Source of the DNA: an uncultured Prevotella sp.
GTDB taxonomy: Bacteria > Bacteroidota > Bacteroidia > Bacteroidales > Bacteroidaceae
DNA: 45,986 bases
NCBI GenBank assembly: GCA_905234845.1
Contig: CAJOIW010000013.1
Span: forward strand, 1-45,986
Direction: 5' to 3'
The notes under the pieces are model-generated. The model saw nothing but the letters and a program-made list of their open reading frames with translations. It did not search any database and was not told where the DNA came from. This document shows, piece after piece, positions 25,905 to 33,221 of this stretch; position 1 is the first letter of the stretch; each line of letters opens with the position of its first letter. Made by a program: the position numbers and the translations under genes.

Positions 25905-26935
25905 TAGCTAAGAAGTTCCAGCATACGCTCTATCAGCCGAGGCTTGGCGTAGCTGTCGAGGTCGGCCTCATTGACCCAGATGTAGTCATCGGGGAGAGGT
26001 GGTCGCTTGTCGGTCTCAAGCAGATAAAAGTCGGACAGCAGCACCTGATGGGTAAGCACGTGGCGCATAGCCTTTTTTCTTAGTTGAAAGTTGAGAGTTG
26101 AGAGTTGAGAGTTGTGGGTGGAGGGTCGAGGATTGAGAAACGAAGTATCTCCATTCTCTATCAGATACGGTTCCCACAGCCCTTGCCAGATGTCGCCTGC
26201 GCCACGACGATGAATGGCAGTCTTTCCCTTACACCTGATATAAATATAGGTAAGGTGCCGCTCACGAATTTTTAGCTTCTTCTGTTTCACAGGCAGCTTG
26301 GCAATGCGCCCGCTATGCAGCGCGTCGCACGTCTCCTGCAACGGACAAAGCACACAACGCGGATTGCGAGGTGTGCACTGAATGGCACCAAAGTCCATGA
26401 TTGCCTGATTATAGGCCGATGCCTCTTTCGGTGGCAACAGGCTTTGTGCAAGGGCAGCAAAGGTTTTCTTGCCTTCGGTAGTATTGATGGGAGTGTCGAT
26501 GCCGAAATGGCGACTGAGCACACGATAGACATTCCCGTCGACCACCGCCACCGGCTCGCCGAAAGCGATTGAGGCAATGGCGGCGGCGGTGTAGTCGCCC
26601 ACACCCTTCAGCTTGCGTATCTCCAGAAACGTGTCGGGAAAACAACCCCGTTCCACTATCTGTCGTGCGGCAAAATGCAGATTACGGGCACGGGAGTAAT
26701 AACCGAGTCCCTGCCACTCGCGCAACACCTCGTCCTCTGTTGCTGCTGCCAGCGCCTCAACCGTCGGCCAGCGTCGCATAAAGCGCAGCCAATAGTCGCA
26801 TCCCTGCTCTATGCGTGTCTGCTGAAGGATAACCTCGCTCAGCCAGATGGCATAAGGGTCATTTGTCTCGCGCCAAGGCAGTTCACGTCCGTTCTCGCGA
26901 AACCACTGTAAGAGGATATCACTCACATAACACAC
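25904..26935 (-). CDS. mutY: Adenine DNA glycosylase MutY
   Basis: Removes adenine mispaired with 8-oxoguanine, preventing G:C to T:A mutations. Catalytic Glu34 (SEVILQQTR) and Asp133 (VVDGNVYRV), the helix-hairpin-helix LKGVGDYTAAAI (109-120) and the iron-sulphur ligands C187, C194, C197, C203 (C-X6-C-X2-C-X5-C) are all present. The C-terminal NUDIX-like domain, which reads 8-oxoG, follows. Between them, residues of about 269-286 (PRPSTHNSQLSTLNFQLR) are encoded by tandem 7-bp repeats of intergenic type and look inserted. The gene overlaps the end of dacB by 17 bp, so the two are co-transcribed. Confidence 0.95.
   Translation of the reverse strand: MCYVSDILLQWFRENGRELPWRETNDPYAIWLSEVILQQTRIEQGCDYWLRFMRRWPTVEALAAATEDEVLREWQGLGYYSRARNLHFAARQIVERGCFPDTFLEIRKLKGVGDYTAAAIASIAFGEPVAVVDGNVYRVLSRHFGIDTPINTTEGKKTFAALAQSLLPPKEASAYNQAIMDFGAIQCTPRNPRCVLCPLQETCDALHSGRIAKLPVKQKKLKIRERHLTYIYIRCKGKTAIHRRGAGDIWQGLWEPYLIENGDTSFLNPRPSTHNSQLSTLNFQLRKKAMRHVLTHQVLLSDFYLLETDKRPPLPDDYIWVNEADLDSYAKPRLIERMLELLS
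26083..26114. repeat. Heptanucleotide tandem repeat inside mutY
   Basis: GTTGAAA at 26083-26089, then three perfect GTTGAGA units (26090-26110) and a partial GTTG. The unit is 7 bp, so gain or loss of one copy shifts the mutY reading frame. Confidence 0.85.
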
Positions 26936-28142
26936 TGCACACGCGATCTTGGAAATCTCTTCCGCTACTTACTTTTTGCACGCCTTGGTTGATGATAGAG
27001 AAGCAGAGGGTATGACCATTGGCGGCAGTGGCATAGCCCGCCAGTGAGCTAATACGCGTCACCGTTCCCGTCTTTGCATGCACATTGCCTTGTGCGCTGC
27101 CGTTGGTCATACGGCTCTTCAGCGTTCCATCTATGCCAGCGACGGGCAGTGAGGGATAGAGATGACTGTAGATATGCTCGTTGCGCCAGGCATAACGCAG
27201 CAGGCGCACCTCGAGTTCGGGCGAGACATAGTTATAGAGCGATAGTCCCGAACCGTCGGCCACGCTGTAGTCCGACGCATTCAGCCCTACCCTGTCGATA
27301 AGGCGGCTCACCCGCTTTACCGCATCAGCGGCCTTCGCCGGTCGGTTGCCGCCATACATGGCTATCTGGTAGAACAGCGCCTCGGCACAAAGGTTGCTGC
27401 TATTCTTCATCATCGGCTGCAACACCTGGTCGATGTTCCGCCTACGGACACAAACGGTGCGTGCCGACTTCGGACACGTGCCATTCGAGGCAAACGCGTC
27501 TATCACGATATCGCGCCGTCGAAGCGTCTTTATGAACTCATCCATGAATCCCTCCTTGCCTTTATAGAGCAGGGGCACAAGCCGCGGGTTGTCTTCATCG
27601 TCGTCCCAGCACCAGCCCGCGCCATAGCGGTCGCCGTTTTTCATCGAATTATCCGCATAGATGCTTCCACGGATGCTGTCGATGCCCAGAGCCTGCAGGC
27701 TATCGGCAAACGCCAGCATGTCTTCCTCATCGAAAAGCGGGTCGAGCCCACCCACACAATAGACATTGCCCTTGAGCGTGCGCCCCTCAATCACACCGTC
27801 GACGCACAGGCGTGTCTCCAACTGATAGTCGCCTCCCAACAGGTCGAGCGCTGTCACGCCCGTGACCACCTTCATCGTGGAGGCCGGGCGCATCATCTGC
27901 CGGTGGTTATAGGCAAAGAGCACGGAGTCGGCATCAAGGTCGTAGACCATCATGCCCAGCTGCGAGGTCTCAAACATCGCATCCTGCGTGAGAGCAGTCA
28001 GCCGGTTTTGCAGCCGCTCCTCCCACGACTCCACCACGATGGCCGTATCGCCCGCGAGACTGTCGCTGTCAAATGTATAGTACTGCGCCCATGACCCGTA
28101 AGAGAGCCACAACGCAAAAAATAAAATCACATATTTTCTCAT
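26919..28142 (-). CDS. dacB: D-alanyl-D-alanine carboxypeptidase/endopeptidase (PBP4 type, family S13)
   Basis: Periplasmic enzyme trimming peptidoglycan stem peptides or cross-links. A signal peptide (cut near SWAQ, residue 20) precedes the three penicillin-binding motifs: S88-T-M-K91 (nucleophile Ser88), S248-S-N250 and K357-T-G359. At 407 residues it is shorter than E. coli PBP4 (about 477), in keeping with the Bacteroidetes forms and a reduced middle domain. The minus-strand ATG at 28142 lies only 8 nt from the -7 box, so the mRNA is nearly leaderless. It overlaps mutY by 17 bp at its 3' end. Confidence 0.93.
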   Translation of the reverse strand: MRKYVILFFALWLSYGSWAQYYTFDSDSLAGDTAIVVESWEERLQNRLTALTQDAMFETSQLGMMVYDLDADSVLFAYNHRQMMRPASTMKVVTGVTALDLLGGDYQLETRLCVDGVIEGRTLKGNVYCVGGLDPLFDEEDMLAFADSLQALGIDSIRGSIYADNSMKNGDRYGAGWCWDDDEDNPRLVPLLYKGKEGFMDEFIKTLRRRDIVIDAFASNGTCPKSARTVCVRRRNIDQVLQPMMKNSSNLCAEALFYQIAMYGGNRPAKAADAVKRVSRLIDRVGLNASDYSVADGSGLSLYNYVSPELEVRLLRYAWRNEHIYSHLYPSLPVAGIDGTLKSRMTNGSAQGNVHAKTGTVTRISSLAGYATAANGHTLCFSIINQGVQKVSSGRDFQDRVCSVLCE

Positions 28143-28146
28143 CTTG

Positions 28147-28182
28147 TTTGCAAAAGTACAATTTTTTCCTTAACTTTGCAAA
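28147..28182. promoter_or_regulatory. Fully overlapping divergent promoters of dacB (-) and nadB (+)
   Basis: Plus strand: TTTG (28147-28150), 20-bp spacer, TAACTTTG (28171-28178) for nadB. Minus strand: TTTG (28182-28179), 20-bp spacer, TACTTTTG (28158-28151) for dacB. Both match the phylum consensus and use the same 36 bp; the ends TTTGCAAAAGTA and TAACTTTGCAAA are nearly complementary palindromic arms. Only one polymerase could occupy the site at a time. Confidence 0.8.
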
Positions 28183-28187
28183 TTATT

Positions 28188-29786
28188 ATGATTCATAAAT
28201 ACGATTTTCTCATCATCGGCGGCGGGGTTGCCGGGATGAGCTACGCCCTAAAGGTGGCACGGGCGAAGAAAGGAACAGTGTGCCTCATCTGTAAGTCCAC
28301 GCTCGACGAGGCGAACACGCGGTTTGCGCAAGGCGGAGTGGCCTCGGTGACCAATCTGGCAGTCGACGATTTCGACAAACATATCGAGGACACGATGATA
28401 GCCGGCGACCATATCAGCGACCGTGCAGCCGTAGAGCAGGTAGTCAGGAACGCACCCGAGCAGATCCGCGAGCTTGTGCAATGGGGTGTCAACTTCGATC
28501 GCAACGCCGAGGGAGCATTCGACCTGCACCGCGAGGGCGGCCACTCCGAGTTCCGCATCCTCCACCATGCCGACGACACCGGCGCCGAGATACAGCGCGG
28601 GCTGATGGCAGCCGTACGCGCCTGCCCCGACATCACCGTGAAAGAGAACCACTTCGCCGTGGAGATTATCACGCAGCACCATCTCGGAGCCCGCGTCACT
28701 CGCCGCACACCCTACATCAACTGCTACGGAGCCTACGTCATCAACCCCGACACAGCCAGAGTCGACACCTATCTTGCCAAGATAACCGTGATGTGCACTG
28801 GCGGAGTGGGAGCCGTCTACCAGACCACCTCCAACCCCGTCATCGCCACCGGCGACGGCATCGCCATGGTCTATCGCGCCAAGGGAACCGTACACGATAT
28901 GGAGTTCGTGCAGTTCCACCCCACCGTGCTCCACAACCCGCAGGAGACCCACCCCGCCTACCTCATCACCGAGGCCATGCGCGGCTACGGCGGCATCCTG
29001 CGCCTGCCCGACGGCGAGGAGTTCATGCAGAAATACGACGAGCGACTCTCCCTTGCCCCGCGCGACATCGTGGCCCGCGCCATCGACAAAGAGATGAAGA
29101 TACACGGCATCGACCACGTCTGCCTCGACGTTACCCATAAAGACCCCGACGAGACGCGCCGCCACTTCCCCAACATCTACCAGAAATGCCTCTCCATCGG
29201 CATCGACATCACGAAAGACTATATCCCCGTGCGCCCCGCAGCCCACTACATGTGCGGCGGCATCAAGGTCGACCTCAACGGACAAACCTCCATCGACAGG
29301 CTCTACGCCATCGGTGAGTGCTCATGCACCGGACTGCACGGCGGCAACCGCCTCGCCTCCAACTCGCTCATCGAGGCCGTCGTCTATGCCGACGCGGCCG
29401 CCCGCCACTCCATCGAGCACGTCGACCTCTACGACTGGAACGATCGCGTGCCCGAATGGAACGACGAGGGCACCATGTCGAACGAGGAGCGCGTGCTCAT
29501 CACACAGTCAGTCAAGGAAGTTGGCGAGATCATGTCTAACTACGTCGGCATCGTGCGTTCCGACCTGCGCCTGCACCGCGCCTGGGACCGCCTCGACATG
29601 CTCTACGAGGAGACCGAGAACCTCTTCAAGCGCGTACACGCCACCCGCGACATCTGCGAACTGCGCAACATGATCAACACCGCCTACCTCATCACCCGCT
29701 TCGCCCTCGAGCGCAAGGAGAGCCGAGGGCTGCACTACACCATCGACTATCCCGTCCACGCCTACGACAAGGACACCCAGCCCTAA
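28188..29786 (+). CDS. nadB: L-aspartate oxidase
   Basis: FAD flavoprotein that oxidises L-aspartate to iminoaspartate, the first step of de novo NAD synthesis. IIGGGVAGMSYA near the N-terminus binds FAD. The substrate-site motifs HREGGHSEFRILHH, MEFVQFHPT and ARAIDKEM are those of the NadB/succinate-dehydrogenase flavoprotein family, and the C-terminal helical region (about 430-520) is typical. The ATG at 28188 is preferred: the alternative TTG at 28176 falls inside the -7 box. That leaves a leader of only a few nt. nadA and nadC, its usual partners, are not in the window. Confidence 0.95.
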   Translation: MIHKYDFLIIGGGVAGMSYALKVARAKKGTVCLICKSTLDEANTRFAQGGVASVTNLAVDDFDKHIEDTMIAGDHISDRAAVEQVVRNAPEQIRELVQWGVNFDRNAEGAFDLHREGGHSEFRILHHADDTGAEIQRGLMAAVRACPDITVKENHFAVEIITQHHLGARVTRRTPYINCYGAYVINPDTARVDTYLAKITVMCTGGVGAVYQTTSNPVIATGDGIAMVYRAKGTVHDMEFVQFHPTVLHNPQETHPAYLITEAMRGYGGILRLPDGEEFMQKYDERLSLAPRDIVARAIDKEMKIHGIDHVCLDVTHKDPDETRRHFPNIYQKCLSIGIDITKDYIPVRPAAHYMCGGIKVDLNGQTSIDRLYAIGECSCTGLHGGNRLASNSLIEAVVYADAAARHSIEHVDLYDWNDRVPEWNDEGTMSNEERVLITQSVKEVGEIMSNYVGIVRSDLRLHRAWDRLDMLYEETENLFKRVHATRDICELRNMINTAYLITRFALERKESRGLHYTIDYPVHAYDKDTQP

Positions 29787-29899
29787 TCCCCCCCCCAAGG
29801 GAGGGGAACTGTAAACCGTAAATCCTTCCTTGGGAGATAAAAGAGGGAGCGTTCTCCTCTCCTTCGGGGATACCGGGAGGGGTTATTTATAAAAAATTA

Positions 29900-30194
29900 T
29901 TGGTGTCCGGTAAAATTTAAACATGTTAGTCCGGATGTCCTATAGACAAAGGGATTATCTCTGCCTCAGAAAAAAACGGGGCTTGCAAAAATCGGCCTGC
30001 AAGGCCAACAACCCATAGCCCAGGGCGTTGCCCTGGGTTCGGACAATAAAGAAACTACGCCCTGAAAGGGCAAAAGCGTTGAGAGTAAATGCTTTTGCCC
30101 TTTCAGGGCGCAATTTGCGTGCAACATTCACCCAGGGCGTTGCCCTGGGCTATGGGTTGTTGGCCTTGCAGGCCGATTTTTTACCGGACACCAA
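29900..30194. mobile_element. MITE-like hairpin-array element 1, flanked by a 14-bp direct repeat
   Basis: A 295-bp non-coding palindromic element. Its ends are inverted copies of TTGGTGTCCGGTAAAA. The 14-mer TTTATAAAAAATTA occurs directly on both sides (29886-29899 and 30195-30208), as expected of a target-site duplication. Inside are nested inverted arms of about 50 bp and six perfect hairpins, every one with a 3-nt loop: GGCCT-GCA-AGGCC (29994), CCCAGGGC-GTT-GCCCTGGG (30019 and 30131), GCCCT-GAA-AGGGC (30059), GCCCT-TTC-AGGGC (30097) and GGCCT-TGC-AGGCC (30162). No transposase is nearby, so movement would need an enzyme supplied elsewhere. Nothing in it looks coding. Confidence 0.75.
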
Positions 30195-30210
30195 TTTATA
30201 AAAAATTAAC

Positions 30211-30251
30211 TTTTGCCCTTCGCCATTTAACATGGAGAAGGGCAACTTTTT
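30211..30251 (+). terminator. Hairpin terminator, probably of nadB
   Basis: TTGCCCTTCGCCAT pairs with ATGGAGAAGGGCAA (one mismatch) around TTAAC, followed by CTTTTT. It lies 425 bp after the nadB stop; element 1 sits in between, suggesting that the insertion separated the gene from its terminator. Confidence 0.7.
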
Positions 30252-30370
30252 GAATCTTCTTTCTCACGGACGGAAATATCGCAGTTTTGAGCCACTTTCT
30301 TCATTTCACCTAACGCACTGATTATAAGACACATAAGTCTTATAAACCCTATAAGTCTTATAGGTTGCAT

Positions 30371-30480
30371 TGCGAAAGATATATGTTTCGCTTGCGAGAG
30401 CTAAGCTTTCGCATCACGAAAGACCGTCTTTCGCACTCCAAAAGACGGCCTTTTACCACCCGAAACATACACCTTTCGCA
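30371..30480 (+). repeat. 110-bp interspersed repeat with inverted ends, copy B
   Basis: Begins TGCGAAAGATATATGTTTCG and ends CGAAACATACACCTTTCGCA, imperfect inverted repeats of each other. The core has AGCTAAGCTTTCGCA and GAAAGACCGTCTTTC followed by AAAAGACGGCCTTTT, both palindrome-like. It is the reverse complement of copy A (11402-11511). A fragment of the same end (CCGAAAGATATATCTTTCAC, 30523-30542) lies 43 bp further on, after a run of CAACTTTCAACTTTC simple repeats. Confidence 0.75.
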
Positions 30481-30626
30481 ACTCTCCCCCACTTTCAACT
30501 ATCAACTTTCAACTTTCAATTTCCGAAAGATATATCTTTCACTCGCGTAGAATGAAGGTACAGGTCAACAAAATCTGTTAACATTTCAACCCTCTGAAAT
30601 AGTTAATTTTTACAAAAACCACTCCT

Positions 30627-31793
30627 CTACTTTGCCCCTTTCCGCCGATTGCAGTCACGGCAAAGCATCTGACAATTTTCCTTGACGGTATGGCCGCCCT
30701 CCGCCCAGGGAGTGATATGGTCGGCCTCCATCTGGTCGATGTCGAAATGGCCACCGCAAAGCGGACAAATGCCGTTTTGCCTCTCGTAGACCTCACGGCG
30801 AGTGTTATCGTCGAATGCACGGATACCAAGATGCCTCTCGTCACCATCGAACACATACCAGAAAATGCCTGCTTTGCGCTGTACGTCGCTGTCTTGCATC
30901 AGTCTTGCCACCTCTGAAGCCAAATGCGTTGCGGTGAGCGGTGTTTCTTTGTAAAGATTATAAATCAGTCCCCACTCCACCTGTCTCATCTCACGCCGGT
31001 AGAGCCTCGTGAAATGAGTTTTCGTCCAATGGACAACATTCTGGAAATATTGCCAAAGCTCGTCGGCATCGCTATCGTTCTTATGCCCTGCCATATACGC
31101 CTCAATGGTAAACACTTCCTGATTTTTACACATCGGAACGACACCCCTCTTCTGCGCATCGACAATCCATTTCAGTGCAGTCTCAAAATAATCCTGACGA
31201 ATAGGTGAACCTGACATATAGTCGGATGCCAGACGGAAAGCCACACAGCCTGTTCGTGAAAAACGCTTCTTGGCCTCCGTCACCCACGGCCCCGAGTAGA
31301 TGGCATTGCGGATTTCCTGTTCGGTAAGCCGCTCACCGGCAATGTTGATGATGTTAAACCACTTCAGCTTTTCCTCGTCGGTGCCATTCTTGCAGATATA
31401 CACTTGCAGAGGATAGTTCAGAATTTTGTCTTGTTGCGTTTGTGTCAGGTTGTCCCAGGCGCAGAGGTTGCCCTCGATGTTCATCATAAACTCGCCTGCG
31501 ATAAACGAGCAGATGCTGATGGTGCGCTGTTGTCCGTCGAGCAACTCATAGACAATTTCGCTGTCGTCGCTTTTGCCGACCTCAACCCAATACATCACGT
31601 TGAGAGGAAAGTTGTTCCACACGGTGTCGATGACCGCATTGCGCTTCGTGTCGTCGTAGACAAATTCGCGCTGATACTTTGGGCGGATGTTCAACCGTCC
31701 GCCATAACCGACAATACCTTCCTCTTGCATGCTGAGGTCTTTGTAATCCGCAGCTAACTCGCGGATTGTAATCTGATGAAGTGTAATATCCAT
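30627..31793 (-). CDS. DUF262 plus HNH nuclease (GmrSD-like), possible restriction enzyme
   Basis: A 388-residue protein with an N-terminal DUF262 domain, the ParB-like NTP-using fold seen in GmrS-type nucleases: YQREFVYDD (about 40-48) and LDGQQRTIS (85-93) are its hallmarks. The C-terminal 48 residues form an HNH nuclease with a zinc knuckle: CPLCGG, the metal and catalytic ADHITPW, and CRDCN. Both parts look intact. It lies 11 bp after the EcoRI-type methyltransferase on the same strand, so it may act as the restriction half of a modification system, cutting DNA that lacks the mark. Its base composition is close to that of the host genes, unlike the AT-rich methyltransferase. Role inferred from domains and place. 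Confidence 0.8.
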   Translation of the reverse strand: MDITLHQITIRELAADYKDLSMQEEGIVGYGGRLNIRPKYQREFVYDDTKRNAVIDTVWNNFPLNVMYWVEVGKSDDSEIVYELLDGQQRTISICSFIAGEFMMNIEGNLCAWDNLTQTQQDKILNYPLQVYICKNGTDEEKLKWFNIINIAGERLTEQEIRNAIYSGPWVTEAKKRFSRTGCVAFRLASDYMSGSPIRQDYFETALKWIVDAQKRGVVPMCKNQEVFTIEAYMAGHKNDSDADELWQYFQNVVHWTKTHFTRLYRREMRQVEWGLIYNLYKETPLTATHLASEVARLMQDSDVQRKAGIFWYVFDGDERHLGIRAFDDNTRREVYERQNGICPLCGGHFDIDQMEADHITPWAEGGHTVKENCQMLCRDCNRRKGAK

Positions 31794-31804
31794 AATGTCT
31801 ATAT

Positions 31805-32866
31805 TTATTGTTTGCGGCGGATGAGTAGCCTATGATACTTTTTCTGACAAAGAACACCATTGTATATTTTCTGACGCGATGGATATTCTTTAAAATCTGG
31901 CATTTTTTTAAGTGTTTCCAATTTTATACAAGGTTCACAACAAGCAACAATTTCAAACTGAGATGGGTTGAACTTATCTATAAATGTTATAGGCACTCCC
32001 ATAATTCCATAATAATCTATTGGTATCAGTTGTGCTTCCGATACATCTATTGCATCGTGGTCTTCATATTTAGGATATTCAGCAGAATTATATTTTTTGT
32101 ATAGAACAAATTCTTCCTTATGTTTCTCTACGGGTAAATTAGTATACCAGCAGGACGTAGAAACACGAGCAACTTTTTTACCATTTTCCATATGGTGGTA
32201 CTTCTCATAAGAGTCTGGGACATAAAAGAACATACCGACATTAAAGTTTGTATAACCAGTTCGAATCTTATCTTGTTGGAATAATCTAAATATTTCTTTA
32301 TATGCTAATGCATTAGTGTTTCCTACTATGACATATTGCTTCTCAAATTTTTCAAGTTGATCCACATATTCTCTGAAAAGGGAAAATGGTGGGTTGGTCA
32401 CGACAATATCTGCTTGTTTTAATAATTCAATACACTCCTTAGAACGAAAATCTCCATTGCCTTTTAGCACGGATAACACATTTTTTTCATTTTGTATGAG
32501 GTATTGCACATCGGCAAGGTTTACAGCTCCATCGCCGTTATAGTCTTTCACCTCGGTTATTTCAACTTTATACGCTATTTTCTTTGGCTCAGACGAGAAA
32601 TCACCGAAGTCTAAAGACAATTCATTGCCCGTTATCGGCGAGCCATCATAGCAAGTAGCAATAAGTTTTTTCAATCCGAATGCATTGAAGTTGAGGGCAA
32701 AAAATTTGAAGAAATTGCTCTCGTAGGGGTCATCGCAGTTGCAAAGAATTACTTTGTCCTTTAAATAGGGTTTGTAGTGTTTTAGTTCTTTAGCAATGTC
32801 ATCAATTTGAGTGTAAAACTCGTCATGTCTTGCATTTCGAGCAGCAGTAAGTTGGGTATTTGGCAT
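31805..32866 (-). CDS. EcoRI-family adenine-specific DNA methyltransferase
   Basis: AdoMet-dependent N6-adenine methyltransferase. With the ATG at 32866 it has 353 residues and starts MPNTQLTAARNARHDEFYTQ, then CNCDDPYESNFFKFF and CYDGSPI, as in M.EcoRI relatives. NPPF (158-161) is catalytic motif IV. DYNGDGAVNLADV (about 108-120) is the EF-hand/dockerin-like insertion common in this family. The C-terminus ends in the usual basic LLIRRKQ. The frame extends upstream to a TTG at 32911, but those 15 codons run through a perfect hairpin, so the ATG just after it is preferred. AT-rich, probably acquired. The nuclease gene follows by 11 bp; no EcoRI-type endonuclease is visible. Confidence 0.88.
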   Translation of the reverse strand: MPNTQLTAARNARHDEFYTQIDDIAKELKHYKPYLKDKVILCNCDDPYESNFFKFFALNFNAFGLKKLIATCYDGSPITGNELSLDFGDFSSEPKKIAYKVEITEVKDYNGDGAVNLADVQYLIQNEKNVLSVLKGNGDFRSKECIELLKQADIVVTNPPFSLFREYVDQLEKFEKQYVIVGNTNALAYKEIFRLFQQDKIRTGYTNFNVGMFFYVPDSYEKYHHMENGKKVARVSTSCWYTNLPVEKHKEEFVLYKKYNSAEYPKYEDHDAIDVSEAQLIPIDYYGIMGVPITFIDKFNPSQFEIVACCEPCIKLETLKKMPDFKEYPSRQKIYNGVLCQKKYHRLLIRRKQ

Positions 32867-32867
32867 A

Positions 32868-32899
32868 GAATTGATAGTTTTTACGCATTCTATCAATTC
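32868..32899 (-). promoter_or_regulatory. Perfect hairpin directly before the methyltransferase ATG
   Basis: GAATTGATAG and CTATCAATTC form a 10-bp stem around a 12-nt loop; the ATG at 32866 begins one base after the stem. Such a placement would hinder ribosome access and could restrain methyltransferase translation. A loop containing AATGCG might offer an alternative start. Confidence 0.5.
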
Positions 32900-32934
32900 G
32901 TCTTTACACAATAAGAAAGTGCGAGCTTCTTATC

Positions 32935-33110
32935 GTGTCGCCAAGGCACCACTGCAAAAGGAACCTTACTTTGCCTTTAAGAAACCCACACTATTGGTGT
33001 GAGCATCTATTATCAAGGCAAATAAGTACACCTTTTGCTGGTACACCTATCTAATTATTATCATTTCTACGTCTTATTCCTTAACGATTGCAGTGGTTTT
33101 CGGCAGACAC
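32935..33110 (-). ncRNA. Candidate structured leader or small RNA before the methyltransferase
   Basis: Read on the minus strand, this 176-nt stretch folds by eye into a long rod: GTGTC/GACAC and GCC/GGC close it, CCACTGCAA/TTGCAGTGG (9 bp, 33096-33088 with 32957-32949) extends it, AAGGAA/TTCCTT continues, then after a large A-rich internal loop TTTGCCTT/AAGGCAAA (8 bp) and a terminal CACAC-CAATA-GTGTG hairpin. The internal loop carries a direct repeat of GGTGTAC. A rod with a large central bubble recalls 6S RNA, but I cannot show homology. It may instead be a cis-regulatory leader of the methyltransferase. No gene is seen in it. Confidence 0.4.
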
Positions 33111-33170
33111 GAAATAATAGTAATGCTTAATTAAACCATATGTCTTGTCCTTTTTGAAGAAAGAACACTG

Positions 33171-33200
33171 CAAAGATACAACTTTTTATGAGAATACAAC
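33171..33200 (-). promoter_or_regulatory. Promoter of the structured leader and methyltransferase operon
   Basis: Minus strand TATCTTTG (33178-33171) fits TAnnTTTG; GTTG (33200-33197) stands 18 bp upstream as a weaker -33 box. It would produce a leader of about 300 nt before the methyltransferase ATG. Confidence 0.5.
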
Positions 33201-33221
33201 TATAAATCGGGAAAAATTATT

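Noticed and set aside
28176..28187. TTG start for NadB
   Set aside because: The codon is part of the nadB -7 box, so it would not be transcribed.
28248..29285. 345-codon minus-strand frame opposite nadB
   Set aside because: Antisense shadow in GC-rich coding DNA; Val/Asp/Gly-biased sequence with no family.
32935..33110. Retron or HEARO/OMEGA RNA
   Set aside because: No reverse transcriptase or IscB/TnpB-like gene nearby; the HNH protein present is of the DUF262 type.
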